From NCBI RefSeq assembly GCF_009932395.1, contig NZ_LSRS01000005.1:43271-107270 (forward strand): a DNA stretch of 64,000 nt. Direction: 5' to 3'. A program made the translations under genes and the position numbers. Below, piece after piece: positions 34,756-42,799 of this stretch. Numbering within the stretch: the stretch's first letter is position 1; each line of letters begins with the position of its first letter. Origin of the DNA: Sporotomaculum syntrophicum. GTDB lineage: Bacteria; Bacillota; Desulfotomaculia; Desulfotomaculales; Desulfallaceae. The notes under the pieces are model-generated. The model saw nothing but the letters and a program-made list of their open reading frames with translations, was not told the DNA's origin and made no database searches.

Positions 34756-35778
34756 TTGATTAAAAATGCTATTCAAACAGTAATCAGCGGCCAGGATTTG
34801 GACTTTGCCACTGCTAAAGAAGTAATGACCGCCATGATGGACGGAACGGCTACCCAGGCGCAAATGGGTGCTTTATTGACCGGACTCCGCATCAAAGGCG
34901 AAACTGTGGAGGAAATCACTGCCTGCGCAACGGTAATGCGGGAAAAAGGCTTGAAGCTTAACCCTGTACGCAATGTAATTGATATCGTTGGCACCGGCGG
35001 TGATGGGACGAACACCTTTAACATCTCCACCACCTCTGCCTTTGTGATTGCGGCCGGTGGTGTTCCGGTTGCCAAACACGGGAATCGCGGGGTATCCAGC
35101 AAAAGTGGGGCGGCAGATGTCCTGGAATGCCTGGGGATTAACCTCAACCTGTCGCCTGGACAAAGCGAAGCAGTATTAGCCAGGAGCAATATTTGTTTCA
35201 TGTTCGCCCAGCTTTATCATGCCTCCATGAAATATGCCGCTCCGGTGCGCAAGGAAATGGGCGTGCGGACCATTTTCAATATATTGGGACCCCTGGCCAA
35301 TCCGGCGGGAGCCACAATGCAGCTAATGGGCGTATATGATCGTAAGCTGGTTGAACCGCTGGCCCAAGTGCTGGCCAATCTGGGCGTGGTAAGGGGCGTG
35401 GTGGTCAGTGGCGGCGAGGAAGGCATGGATGAAGTAACCCTGACCGGAGAAACCTGCGTTTGTGAAATTAGATATGGGCAGCTGACCTCTTATGTGATCA
35501 CTCCTGAGCAATTTGGCTTCAGCCGCTGTACCCTTGAGGATTTGGCTGGCGGCAGCCCCGAGGAAAATGCCAGGACCACCCTGGATATTTTAAGTGGCCG
35601 GGAGAGAGGGTCCAGGCGTGACGTGGTAGTGCTGAACTCGGCCATAGCCCTTTATTTAGGCATTGATGATTGCACCGTAGCAGATTGTATTGAAAAAGCT
35701 CAAGATATTATCGATAGCGGCAAGGCTTTGGCCAAACTGGAGCAATTTCGCCGGCTGACCAACGAGGTCGCCCAATGA
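34756..35778 (+). CDS. trpD: Anthranilate phosphoribosyltransferase
   Basis: This 340-aa enzyme transfers phosphoribose from PRPP to anthranilate. It has an N-terminal helical domain, then the PRPP/Mg loop DIVGTGGDGTNTFNIST (about 75-91), HGNRGVSSKSGAADVLE (about 107-123), the anthranilate-binding region FNILGPLANPAG and the second Mg site EGMDEV. It is intact and of normal length. AGGAGG lies 8 nt before the TTG-like start at 34756. It overlaps trpC by 4 nt (ATGA). Confidence 0.95.
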   Translation: MIKNAIQTVISGQDLDFATAKEVMTAMMDGTATQAQMGALLTGLRIKGETVEEITACATVMREKGLKLNPVRNVIDIVGTGGDGTNTFNISTTSAFVIAAGGVPVAKHGNRGVSSKSGAADVLECLGINLNLSPGQSEAVLARSNICFMFAQLYHASMKYAAPVRKEMGVRTIFNILGPLANPAGATMQLMGVYDRKLVEPLAQVLANLGVVRGVVVSGGEEGMDEVTLTGETCVCEIRYGQLTSYVITPEQFGFSRCTLEDLAGGSPEENARTTLDILSGRERGSRRDVVVLNSAIALYLGIDDCTVADCIEKAQDIIDSGKALAKLEQFRRLTNEVAQ

Positions 35779-36569
35779 TTCTCGATAAAATTGCGGCAGC
35801 CACCAGGCACAGGATTGAGCGTAAAAAAGCGGAAGTGCCGCTGGAAAAAGTTAAACACATGGCTCTGAGCATGGGGTCCGGTACCGGTTTTCCCTTTTCT
35901 GCGGCCTTAAACAAACCGGAGATTAGTTTCATTTGTGAGGTAAAAAAAGCTTCGCCGTCTAAAGGAGAGCTTGTGGCTGATTTTCCCTATCTACAGATTG
36001 CCGGGGAATACGAACAGGCCGGAGCAGATGCCATATCGGTACTGACGGAACCCGAATACTTCCAGGGCAGTGACGATTATCTAGTGCAAATAAAAGAGGC
36101 GGTTGCGCTGCCGGTGTTGCGCAAGGACTTCGTAGTTGATGCTTATCAGCTATATGAAGCAAAAACCCTGGGTGCGTCGGCTGTTTTGCTAATTTGCGCT
36201 CTGCTGGATACCCGGATCATCTGCGATTATCTGGCTATTTGCGCTGAACTGGGCTTGTCGGCACTGGTCGAAGCCCACGACGAGAGGGAAGTTGATGCAG
36301 CTCTGACAGCCGGGGCTGGGATTATCGGGGTGAACAATCGCAACCTTAAGGATTTTACAGTTGATATTAGCAACAGCATCAGGCTGCGCCAGTTAGTACC
36401 GGAAAATATTCTCTTTGTTGCGGAAAGCGGTATACAAACTGCCTCTGATATCGCCATGCTGCGGCGGGCCAAAGTCAACGGTGTCCTGATTGGTGAAACA
36501 CTGATGCGCTGTCACAATAAGCGAGCTAAGCTCGCCGAATTGCGAGGTGGGGCAAATGACCAAGATTAA
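35775..36569 (+). CDS. trpC: Indole-3-glycerol phosphate synthase
   Basis: This 264-aa TIM barrel closes the indole ring. Catalytic Lys is in FICEVKKASPSKG, the second Lys in VLRKDFVVD, Glu in LVEAHDERE, and the phosphate site is GVNNRNLKDF and FVAESGIQT. It is monofunctional and not fused to TrpF. It starts within the trpD stop and overlaps trpF by 14 nt, so the whole block is likely translated in a coupled way. Confidence 0.95.
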   Translation: MILDKIAAATRHRIERKKAEVPLEKVKHMALSMGSGTGFPFSAALNKPEISFICEVKKASPSKGELVADFPYLQIAGEYEQAGADAISVLTEPEYFQGSDDYLVQIKEAVALPVLRKDFVVDAYQLYEAKTLGASAVLLICALLDTRIICDYLAICAELGLSALVEAHDEREVDAALTAGAGIIGVNNRNLKDFTVDISNSIRLRQLVPENILFVAESGIQTASDIAMLRRAKVNGVLIGETLMRCHNKRAKLAELRGGANDQD

Positions 36570-37173
36570 AATTTGCGGTTTAACGCGCCGGGAGGATATT
36601 GAAGCAGTGAACCGCTGGCTGCCGGAATATGTGGGTTTCGTGTTTGCCCGAAGCCGCCGGCAGGTGACACCGGAGCAGGCCGCCCTTTTAAAAGCCGGCC
36701 TTGATGCCCGTGTTCAAGCAGTTGGGGTTTTTGTTAATGCACCGGTTGCCTCGATAGCGGAACTATGCTATACCGGGGTAATCGATGTGGTGCAGCTGCA
36801 CGGGGATGAAAGCGAAGCATATATCAAGGAACTCAAGGAGCAAATTAATTGCCCGGTTATCAAGGCCGTGCGTGTGCGGAATGCGGAACAGGTGTTGCAG
36901 GCCGAGCAGTTATCCTGCGATATGCTGCTGCTTGATACTTATCAAAAAGACGAATACGGGGGCAGCGGCAAAACTTTTGACTATGCGCTGGTTCCTGATT
37001 TACAGAAGCGCTTTTGGTTGGCCGGCGGGCTGGAAAATAGCAACCTTGCCCGGGCCATTGAGCAGTGCCGGCCGTATGGCGTTGATCTCAGCAGCGGTGT
37101 GGAAACAGATGGCTTAAAGGATGAGGATAAGATCAGGCAGGTTATTAAAACAGTGAGAAGCTTAACAGGATAA
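36556..37173 (+). CDS. trpF: Phosphoribosylanthranilate isomerase
   Basis: This 205-aa TIM-barrel enzyme performs the Amadori rearrangement. It has the catalytic Cys in IKICGLTRRED, GFVFARSRRQVT, VQLHGDES, the catalytic Asp in LLLDTYQKDEYGGSGKTF (with the family GGxGxxF), and a phosphate site AGGLE and DLSSGVE. ATG 36556 follows GAGGTGGGG; GTG 36547 is an alternative. It is intact. Confidence 0.95.
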   Translation: MTKIKICGLTRREDIEAVNRWLPEYVGFVFARSRRQVTPEQAALLKAGLDARVQAVGVFVNAPVASIAELCYTGVIDVVQLHGDESEAYIKELKEQINCPVIKAVRVRNAEQVLQAEQLSCDMLLLDTYQKDEYGGSGKTFDYALVPDLQKRFWLAGGLENSNLARAIEQCRPYGVDLSSGVETDGLKDEDKIRQVIKTVRSLTG

Positions 37174-37191
37174 ACGAGGAGGCAGTAAAAA

Positions 37192-38214
37192 ATGATATTT
37201 GTATTAAAACCGGGTGTGCCGCAAGAAAAAATAATACAATTTCAGCAGATGATTGAGTCCTGGGGCTTCAAAACTTTCCTCAATACAGGCACGGAACATA
37301 CCGTGGTCTGTCTGATTGGCAACACGGCGGCAATAGATTTAGATGCGGTGGTGCAAAACAATTACATAGTTGAATATGGCAAACGTGTGACTGAACCCTA
37401 TAAAGCAGTAAACCGCACCATCCATCCGGAGGATACCCTGGTCAAGGTAAACGGTGTAACCTTTGGCGAGGGCATGTTTCAGGTTATTGCAGGACCCTGC
37501 TCTGTTGAGAGCGAAGAACAAATTATCGAGGTGGCCAGGTCAGTGAAAGCCAGCGGTGCCACGCTGCTCCGGGGAGGTGCTTTTAAGCCGCGTACTTCAC
37601 CCTATGCCTTTATGGGACTTCATGAAGATGGTCTGCGCCTTTTGCTGAAGGCTAAAAAAGAAACCGGCTTGCCGGTGGTGACTGAGATTATGAACCAAAC
37701 CCAGCTATCTTTATTCGAGGAGATCGATGTCATCCAGATTGGTGCCAGGAACATGCAAAATTTCGATCTGCTCAGGGCAGTGGGGCGGTTTAATAAGCCG
37801 GTGCTGCTGAAAAGGGGGCTGGCCAATACCCTGGAAGAGCTGTTGATGAGTGCCGAGTATATATTATCTGCGGGAAACAGCCAGGTTATCCTGTGCGAGC
37901 GAGGAATTCGCACATTTGAGACAGCTACCCGTAATACTCTGGATTTATCGGCCATTCCCTTGCTTAAACAGAAGTCTCACCTGCCGGTAATCGTCGACCC
38001 CAGCCATGCCGCTGGCCTGCGAAACCTGGTGACTCCCCTGGCACGTGCTGCGGTGGCGGCCGGAGCAGATGGTTTAATGATTGAAACCCATAACGATCCG
38101 TCCCGGGCGTTGTGTGATGGCGCTCAGTCTCTTGACCTGGAGCAGTTTAGCAATTTAATGGCGGATTTAAAACGCCGGATTGCCTTTGAAGGGAAAAAGA
38201 TTATTTATCATTGA
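37192..38214 (+). CDS. aroF: DAHP synthase (type I beta, with N-terminal regulatory domain)
   Basis: This 340-aa 3-deoxy-7-phosphoheptulonate synthase performs the first step of the shikimate pathway. The N-terminal ferredoxin-like domain (about 1-70, [14 protein letters not shown]) is the allosteric module known from Thermotoga-type enzymes. The barrel has [63 protein letters not shown] and [16 protein letters not shown] with metal and PEP/E4P ligands. It closes the trp operon, 18 nt after trpF and with AGGAGG. Placing it here links precursor supply to the Trp T-box. The next promoter's -35 overlaps its stop codon. Confidence 0.95.
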   Translation: MIFVLKPGVPQEKIIQFQQMIESWGFKTFLNTGTEHTVVCLIGNTAAIDLDAVVQNNYIVEYGKRVTEPYKAVNRTIHPEDTLVKVNGVTFGEGMFQVIAGPCSVESEEQIIEVARSVKASGATLLRGGAFKPRTSPYAFMGLHEDGLRLLLKAKKETGLPVVTEIMNQTQLSLFEEIDVIQIGARNMQNFDLLRAVGRFNKPVLLKRGLANTLEELLMSAEYILSAGNSQVILCERGIRTFETATRNTLDLSAIPLLKQKSHLPVIVDPSHAAGLRNLVTPLARAAVAAGADGLMIETHNDPSRALCDGAQSLDLEQFSNLMADLKRRIAFEGKKIIYH

Positions 38215-38266
38215 CAAATAGTATTGAAGGGGGGTATAATTTCTTAGTAGTTTAGTAAATTACTAA
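38211..38266 (+). promoter_or_regulatory. Promoter and palindromic operator (site 1) before GIY-YIG-like gene
   Basis: TTGACA (38211-38216, overlapping the aroF stop), an 18-nt spacer and TATAAT (38235-38240) form a consensus promoter. Just after the -10 lies CTTAGTAGTTTAGTAAATTACTAAG (38243-38266), whose core TTAGTAAATTACTAA is a palindrome about a central A. The same arrangement occurs before the gene at 39946, so both are probably controlled by one unidentified repressor. The motif resembles MarR-type operators; that is a guess. Confidence 0.7.
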
Positions 38267-38288
38267 GGAATGAAAGGATATAGAAAAC

Positions 38289-38645
38289 ATGGATAAGCAA
38301 AAACGCAAGGAGTTGCTGGAGGAGTACAAGAAGATTAAGACTTACATGGGTGTCATCCAAATAACCAATAAAGCCAGCGGCAAAATTTACGTCGCTTCTT
38401 ATCCCAACCTAAAAAACAAGTGGCTGACCATTCAAGCCCAGCTGAACATGGGCAGGTTTGCCAATGCCCAGCTACAGCAAGACTGGAAGGAACTGGGGGC
38501 TGAAGTCTTTACCTACGAGGTACTGGAGGAAAAGGATGCCGCAGAGGTAACAGACAGACGCTGGGAGCTTAAACAAATGACCAAACCGTGGCTGGAGAAA
38601 CTACAGCCCTATGGAGACAGAGGCTACAATAAGCCGCCAAAATAA
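38289..38645 (+). CDS. GIY-YIG-like small protein, degenerate motif
   Basis: This 118-aa protein aligns by eye with small GIY-YIG nuclease family proteins. MGVIQITNKASGKIYVASYPNL (about 21-42) corresponds to G-I-Y...Y-I-G, but the middle residues are altered: G-V-I for G-I-Y and Y-V-A for Y-I-G. The rest (FTYEVLEEKD, LKQMTKPWLEKLQPYGDRGYN) follows the small-protein family rather than UvrC or homing enzymes. Nuclease activity is therefore doubtful. It starts at ATG 38289 after AAAGGA. It has its own promoter with a shared operator motif. It is intact and monocistronic. Confidence 0.75.
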   Translation: MDKQKRKELLEEYKKIKTYMGVIQITNKASGKIYVASYPNLKNKWLTIQAQLNMGRFANAQLQQDWKELGAEVFTYEVLEEKDAAEVTDRRWELKQMTKPWLEKLQPYGDRGYNKPPK

Positions 38646-38746
38646 GAAAAAACTTTACTTATGCTGTACCATAAAAATCAAAATAGGTTTTTGACTGATA
38701 CAGATTTAATTGCCAGACGAAACATTTGCCAAATTCTAAGACGGTC

Positions 38747-38775
38747 TTGTTTTTTGTGCAACAAAAGTATATAAT
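38747..38775 (+). promoter_or_regulatory. Promoter of tRNA-Glu
   Basis: TTGTTT (38747-38752), a 17-nt spacer and TATAAT (38770-38775) put a start about 5 nt before the tRNA. Confidence 0.6.
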
Positions 38776-38786
38776 GAAAATGATAC

Positions 38787-38861
38787 GGCCCCATGGTCAA
38801 GCGGTAAAGACGCTGCCCTCTCAAGGCGGAAACAGGGGTTCGATTCCCCTTGGGGCTACCA
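38787..38861 (+). tRNA. tRNA-Glu (CUC)
   Basis: A 75-nt cloverleaf includes an encoded CCA. The acceptor stem is GGCCCCA with TGGGGCT (G-U at the first pair), and the D arm is GGTCAAGCGGTAAAGAC. The anticodon stem is CTGCC/GGCGG with loop CTCTCAA, giving anticodon CUC (reads GAG). The T arm is GGGGTTCGATTCCCC. It is followed by a terminator. A CUC isoacceptor is additional to the usual UUC tRNA-Glu, which is presumably elsewhere. Confidence 0.93.
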
Positions 38862-38880
38862 ATAAGTATCTTATTTGCAT

Positions 38881-38919
38881 AAGCCATCTTTCTGTTATGG
38901 AAAGATGGCTTATTCTTTT
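38881..38919 (+). terminator. Terminator after tRNA-Glu
   Basis: AAGCCATCTTTC (38881-38892) pairs with GAAAGATGGCTT (38900-38911), with a 7-nt loop and ATTCTTTT behind it. It separates the tRNA from the radical SAM gene. Confidence 0.8.
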
Positions 38920-38946
38920 AAAATTTTGTTAAGGGGAAGAAACCTA

Positions 38947-39849
38947 TTGAGCTTAACATTGTTAAAGAATTGTACCTTATGCCCGCGGGATTGTCAGGTA
39001 GACCGTACCCGGGGGCAGCGAGGGTACTGCCGGCAAACAGAAGAGTTAGTGGTGGCAAGGGCTGCTCTGCATATGTGGGAAGAACCATGCCTTTCCGGGG
39101 CCAATGGCTCAGGTGCGGTGTTCTTTTCCGGATGCTCATTGGGCTGTGTTTATTGCCAAAATTATAATATTGCGCAAGGACTGGCCGGTAAGCCAATCAC
39201 CATAGCCCGGCTGGCGGATATCTTTTTAGAACTTCAGAGGCAAGCTGCTCATAACATCAACTTAGTAACCCCCAGCCATTATGTGCCGCAGATTATCGAA
39301 GCTTTAATACTTGCGCGAGGAAAAGGTCTTGTTATACCAATTGTCTATAATTGCAGCGGTTACGAAAAAATAGAAACGCTGCGGTTGCTGGAGGGTTACG
39401 TGGATATCTACCTGCCGGATTGTAAATATTGGTCCCGGGAGGTGGCCAGGAAATATTCCCATGCCGAGGAATATTTTGCATATGCCTCCGCAGCAATTAC
39501 GGAAATGGTGCGTCAAACCGATAAGCCTGTTATTAATGAAGAAGGCCTGATGACCAGGGGTGTGCTGGTCAGGCATTTAACACTACCGGGGTATCTAGAG
39601 GATTCAAAGCTGATACTAAAATATTTATACGAAACTTTTGGCGATAAAATTTTGCTCAGTATTATGAACCAGTACACTCCATTACCACAGGTAAATCGAT
39701 ATCCGGAAATTAATCGGAGGGTAACCGAGCAGGAATATAATGATCTCGTGGATTATGCTATCGCTATAGGTATAGAAAATGGTTTTATTCAGCAAGGAGA
39801 TACTGCTTCGGAGAGCTTTATTCCGGAGTTTAACTGTGAGGGAGTTTAA
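38947..39849 (+). CDS. PflX-like radical SAM protein
   Basis: This 300-aa radical SAM enzyme has the cluster motif C-x3-C-x2-C in SGCSLGCVYCQNYNI (Cys63, 67, 70). It is preceded by an N-terminal Cys set C-x2-C-x3-C-x11-C (Cys9, 12, 16, 28) characteristic of the COG1313/PflX group, relatives of pyruvate formate-lyase activase whose substrate is not established. The barrel continues with NLVTPSHYVPQI, IPIVYNCSGYE, DIYLPDCKYW and a terminal IPEFNCEGV. I chose TTG 38947, 6 nt after AAGGGGAAG; earlier frames would cross the terminator. It stands alone downstream of the tRNA. Confidence 0.88.
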   Translation: MSLTLLKNCTLCPRDCQVDRTRGQRGYCRQTEELVVARAALHMWEEPCLSGANGSGAVFFSGCSLGCVYCQNYNIAQGLAGKPITIARLADIFLELQRQAAHNINLVTPSHYVPQIIEALILARGKGLVIPIVYNCSGYEKIETLRLLEGYVDIYLPDCKYWSREVARKYSHAEEYFAYASAAITEMVRQTDKPVINEEGLMTRGVLVRHLTLPGYLEDSKLILKYLYETFGDKILLSIMNQYTPLPQVNRYPEINRRVTEQEYNDLVDYAIAIGIENGFIQQGDTASESFIPEFNCEGV

Positions 39850-39864
39850 ATTATTTGTTTAGAC

Positions 39865-39928
39865 TTGACATTCAAAATGTGCAAAGCTATAATCAAATCA
39901 ACATCTAGTAATTTAGTAAATCACTAAA
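39865..39928 (+). promoter_or_regulatory. Promoter and operator (site 2) before DUF6530-like gene
   Basis: TTGACA (39865-39870), a 17-nt spacer and TATAAT (39888-39893) are followed by CTAGTAATTTAGTAAATCACTAAA (39905-39928). The shared block TAGTA(G/A)TTTAGTAAAT(T/C)ACTAA is also found after the promoter at 38211. The same position relative to the -10 in both cases suggests common repression. Confidence 0.7.
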
Positions 39929-39945
39929 TTTGAGGGGGCCAAATA

Positions 39946-40425
39946 ATGAAGATACCGACTACATTAAAACATAAACCGGTGATTGTTTCTGAAAACTACG
40001 AAAATGTTGACGGCAGGTATGCGTATGATACAGATGCTAAGGGCCTTTCATTGGGCCTGGCGCAATGGAATGACCGGGGCAAAGTAGAAATATCAGCCAA
40101 GGTGTGGCGGCATACGGGTGAAAAATGGTCCAGGCAGTCTGAGGAAATGCCGCTGCACCGTGTACTCGACCTGGCCATTTTAGTCTGCCGGGCAAAACTG
40201 CATTTTCAAGAAGCTTACCGTTATGAGAAATTATATAATCCGGAAAAGCCGGTGATTGATCGGGTGGGTTTACAGGGTGATGCTATGACGGTGGCTGTCT
40301 GTACCGATAATGAAAAGATCGATGAGGATATTAAGCTATTCAGCCAGGCACTCAGTAATGATGATGAGCTGCTGGGAGAACGGTTGCATACTTTAGCCAG
40401 AATATTAGAGGAGATGGGCTATTAA
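39946..40425 (+). CDS. DUF6530-like protein
   Basis: This 159-aa soluble protein starts with HKPVIVSENYENVDGRYAYD and contains LSLGLAQWNDRG, EISAKVWRHTGEKWSRQSEE and MPLHRVLDLAIL. These blocks match an uncharacterised Firmicute family that I remember as DUF6530. No enzyme motif, signal peptide or membrane segment is visible. It starts at ATG 39946 after GAGGGGG. Its promoter carries the same palindromic operator as the GIY-YIG-like gene 1.6 kb upstream, so the two may respond to one signal. Confidence 0.75.
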   Translation: MKIPTTLKHKPVIVSENYENVDGRYAYDTDAKGLSLGLAQWNDRGKVEISAKVWRHTGEKWSRQSEEMPLHRVLDLAILVCRAKLHFQEAYRYEKLYNPEKPVIDRVGLQGDAMTVAVCTDNEKIDEDIKLFSQALSNDDELLGERLHTLARILEEMGY

Positions 40426-40432
40426 GCCGGGG

Positions 40433-40960
40433 CTAAAAAAACAGCTTTTTCCACGGGGCATTTCGGCTGTGATCAATTTCCTTACTGCGGGCTAAAATAT
40501 AGCTGTGGATGGCCTGATCCTCGGCCAGCTGCCGCCACACAGCCAGCACTTGCCTGACAAAGCGGGGATCCAGCCGGCTCAACTCACCCAGCTGCACCAG
40601 GGGACAGATAAACCAGCCGGCTTCATCGAATACCAGGCTGATATCTTTGCCGTCTTTAAGATGAGGAGTAAGGGGAAAGGTACGGCATAGCAGAGGCCGT
40701 TTACTTCTAGGACATTTGCCCCGGCACTGCAGGATATAAGAATATTCCCCGGGGAAAGCTGCTTCTATTTTTGGGATCGGAACTGTTTGGCACCAGGCCA
40801 ACCCTTCAAATAGCTGTTCTTCACCCGGCAGCAGGTAAACCCCCGCACCATTGTCCCATTCGGTACAGCATTTGGAACCGCAAAGTCTGCCGCAATCGAC
40901 CGGCAGCGGTGTTACTTTATCTAACTGTTGGTAATAAAAAGACCAATTGATTGTTGCCAT
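40433..40960 (-). CDS. YkgJ-type cysteine-cluster protein
   Basis: This 175-aa protein has the Cys-rich pattern of the YkgJ family (putative zinc or iron-sulfur binding): CGRLCGSKCC (about 21-30), then CRGKCPRSKRPLLCRTFPL and FICPLV further on. The biochemical role of the family is not established. I chose ATG 40960, which has GGAGG 8 nt upstream (in TTACCAGC spacing); an in-frame ATG at 40990 lacks a site. It is convergent with the DUF6530-like gene, 7 nt apart. Confidence 0.85.
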   Translation of the reverse strand: MATINWSFYYQQLDKVTPLPVDCGRLCGSKCCTEWDNGAGVYLLPGEEQLFEGLAWCQTVPIPKIEAAFPGEYSYILQCRGKCPRSKRPLLCRTFPLTPHLKDGKDISLVFDEAGWFICPLVQLGELSRLDPRFVRQVLAVWRQLAEDQAIHSYILARSKEIDHSRNAPWKKLFF

Positions 40961-41328
40961 GCTGGTAACCTCCATTTTCGGTACATACATAATACTACAG
41001 TTTTAGCCGTGATAAAAACTAATTTAACATTTTCCATAAGCGGAAGAAATTAAGCATTGCACATCCTTTTGCGGAGGGTGTGCAATGCTTTTTGTTGTTA
41101 TTTACTTGCCGGGCTGGATAATGAGAGAAAATAACAAATGTGATATTGGCGATTTGGTGACAAATACTTGCAATGCTTAATAATATATAAAAGTTTGAAT
41201 AGCATCAGGTCGGTGATAACTGGTAGCCTATATGCCCTGGACCCAATTGTTATGCATCACTGAGATGAGGTTATCAAGTCATGTTTGAAGGTAGTTAAGG
41301 AAGTTTTAAAATAGGGAGGTAATGATTG
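40961..41328. promoter_or_regulatory. Intergenic region with terminator and possible leader RNA before ACP gene
   Basis: It contains the hairpin at 41052-41094. It also contains a structured stretch at 41205-41290, where GGTGATAACTGG can pair either with CCAATTGTTATGCATCAC or, through TGATAAC, with GTTATCA at 41270-41276. Such mutually exclusive pairing is what a regulatory leader would show, but I cannot match a known riboswitch class. No open frame is supported. Confidence 0.35.
41052..41094 (+). terminator. Terminator-like hairpin upstream of ACP gene
   Basis: AAGCATTGCACATCC (41052-41066) pairs with GGGTGTGCAATGCTT (41076-41090), with a 9-nt loop and then TTTTG. No gene on the plus strand ends just before it, so it may end a short leader or small RNA, or terminate readthrough. 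Confidence 0.55.
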
Positions 41329-41565
41329 ATGGAAATATTTGAACAGGTAAAAGCGATACTGGTTGAACAGTTTTTTAGAGATGAAGATGCGATTAATATG
41401 GATGCGTCCTTTGTTGATGACCTGGGCGTTGAATCTTTGGATTTTGTTGAATTATTACTGGCTCTGGAAGATGAGTTTGATTTGATTATATCCGATGAAG
41501 AAGCGGAAAAAATTCATACCGTAGGTGATGTAGTGATGTTTATTGAGGAGCGTCAAAAAGTTTAA
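41329..41565 (+). CDS. Acyl carrier protein, stand-alone
   Basis: This 78-aa acidic four-helix protein has the phosphopantetheine-accepting Ser36 in DLGVESLDFVELL, followed by LEDEFDLIISDEEAEKIHTVGDVVMFI. The canonical D-S-L is E-S-L here, which is still compatible with modification. It is not next to fab genes, unlike the main acpP, so it may serve a special pathway. ATG 41329 follows GGGAGG by 9 nt; TTG 41326 is possible. Its last codons overlap the convergent membrane acyltransferase-like gene by 4 nt. Confidence 0.88.
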   Translation: MEIFEQVKAILVEQFFRDEDAINMDASFVDDLGVESLDFVELLLALEDEFDLIISDEEAEKIHTVGDVVMFIEERQKV

Positions 41566-42305
41566 TGAACGGTGGAACCTGAACTGTTGGATGTGAGCAA
41601 ATTAAAGAAACCTGCCGGGTCGAAGATTAAATATAGAGCGGCCAGCAGAACGGGTTGATGGAGCAGATAGATGAACAAAGTATGCCGCCCGGCAGCTGCT
41701 ACAAGCTTAAGCAGCTTGCTGTTGGACTTGATAAGGCCTTTTTTTTGTGGATAGACAAGCTTGCTGAGGGCTATCCCCCATAGAAATACTCCCCACCAGG
41801 GTATTAAAGGAAAGTAATCAACAGAAGCAAAGCCGGGCGTTCTAAACCCCAGCGGCACAAGCCAGTTATGGCTGATAGATAATGAGGCAGTAAATTCACC
41901 GCCCAGCATAACAGCTGCCCCAATTCCCACCAGTATATAGGGAGAAATATTTTTTACTACCGGGTAAAGTAACAGGCAAACGCCTAAAAACTGCAAAATG
42001 CCGAACACTATGTTCGAGCCGGGCACCGCGATACTGGTTACCAGGTAAATGACGCAGCCCCAGCCAATTAATTTTAGCCCCCGGGTAGTGTTATTTTTGC
42101 TAAAGGAGCTACTCAATCCTGCCACCAGAATAAATAATGTAGCAGCTACTTTACCAAGCAAGTAAAATATGCCATGATTATAAGCTATATCAAAGTTAAA
42201 AAACACACTGAGGTCATAAAGTAGATGGTAGATAATCATTAAGATTAAAGCGGTACCTCTGGCTAAATCAATTTCCCATAACCGCTGCTGAGCAGTCCGT
42301 TGCAT
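41562..42305 (-). CDS. DUF1624 / heparan-glucosaminide acetyltransferase-like membrane protein
   Basis: This 247-aa integral membrane protein opens with RLWEIDLARGTALILMIIYHLLYDL, the DUF1624 signature (E-x-D-x2-R-G...H). About seven hydrophobic segments follow, with conserved PLIPWWGVFLWG and GRHTLFIYLLHQPVL. The family includes membrane O- or N-acyltransferase-like proteins; the substrate here is unknown. I chose ATG 42305 (MQRTAQQRLWEID) with AAAAGGAA upstream; a longer frame to 42476 would add an unlikely 57-residue extension. It is convergent with an ACP gene, which is suggestive but not proof of a shared acyl-transfer role. Confidence 0.78.
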   Translation of the reverse strand: MQRTAQQRLWEIDLARGTALILMIIYHLLYDLSVFFNFDIAYNHGIFYLLGKVAATLFILVAGLSSSFSKNNTTRGLKLIGWGCVIYLVTSIAVPGSNIVFGILQFLGVCLLLYPVVKNISPYILVGIGAAVMLGGEFTASLSISHNWLVPLGFRTPGFASVDYFPLIPWWGVFLWGIALSKLVYPQKKGLIKSNSKLLKLVAAAGRHTLFIYLLHQPVLLAALYLIFDPAGFFNLLTSNSSGSTVH

Positions 42306-42566
42306 GGAGATTAATTCCTTTTTTAGCGGATTTGTTAATATACTTGCACTATAACAAACTGCACCTCTTAAGGCAAGAAAATAAACGGTAACTACCATGG
42401 ACAGGTTAACCGGTGCCAGGTATGACAGAGTGATTAGGTTTGTTAAAGTAAGTATAATTAGGTTGACCGGGGGCAATAAATTAAACGCTTTTGTCGTTAT
42501 TGCTGCAGGTTGTATTTACGCCGGGATTGTGTTAAATTATGATAAAATTTGCTGGAGGTGTTGACG

Positions 42567-42746
42567 GTGAGCATTAATGAAACAGTCTTAAAAACCTTGG
42601 GGGAGGCAAAAGGACCTCTTAAAGCAGGTGAAATTGCAGAGCTTGCCGGTATTGATAAGAAAGAAGTGGACAAGGCCCTTAAGGCATTGAAAAAAGAAGG
42701 TAAAATCGATTCCCCTAAAAGGTGCTACTACGGTTTGAGCGAATAA
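42567..42746 (+). CDS. Small winged-helix DNA-binding protein
   Basis: This 59-aa protein consists of just one winged helix-turn-helix: VLKTLGEAKGPLKAGEIAELAGI, DKKEVDKALKALKKEGKIDSP and the wing KRCYYGL. Proteins of this kind are often annotated as MarR-like or transcriptional regulators; targets are unknown. I chose GTG 42567, 8 nt after GGAGG; an upstream TTG at 42549 would precede that site. A bidirectional terminator follows. Confidence 0.8.
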   Translation: MSINETVLKTLGEAKGPLKAGEIAELAGIDKKEVDKALKALKKEGKIDSPKRCYYGLSE

Positions 42747-42755
42747 TATCTAGAT

Positions 42756-42799
42756 AAAATGCCCTAATGGAGACCGGTCGGTCCTCGTTAGGGCATTTT
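42756..42799. terminator. Bidirectional terminator
   Basis: AAAATGCCCTAA (42757-42768) pairs with TTAGGGCATTTT (42788-42799), with inner GGAGACC/GGTCCTC pairing. T-runs on both strands let it end the small regulator gene and, from the other side, the flavoprotein operon. It overlaps the last codons of the flavoprotein gene. Confidence 0.8.
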
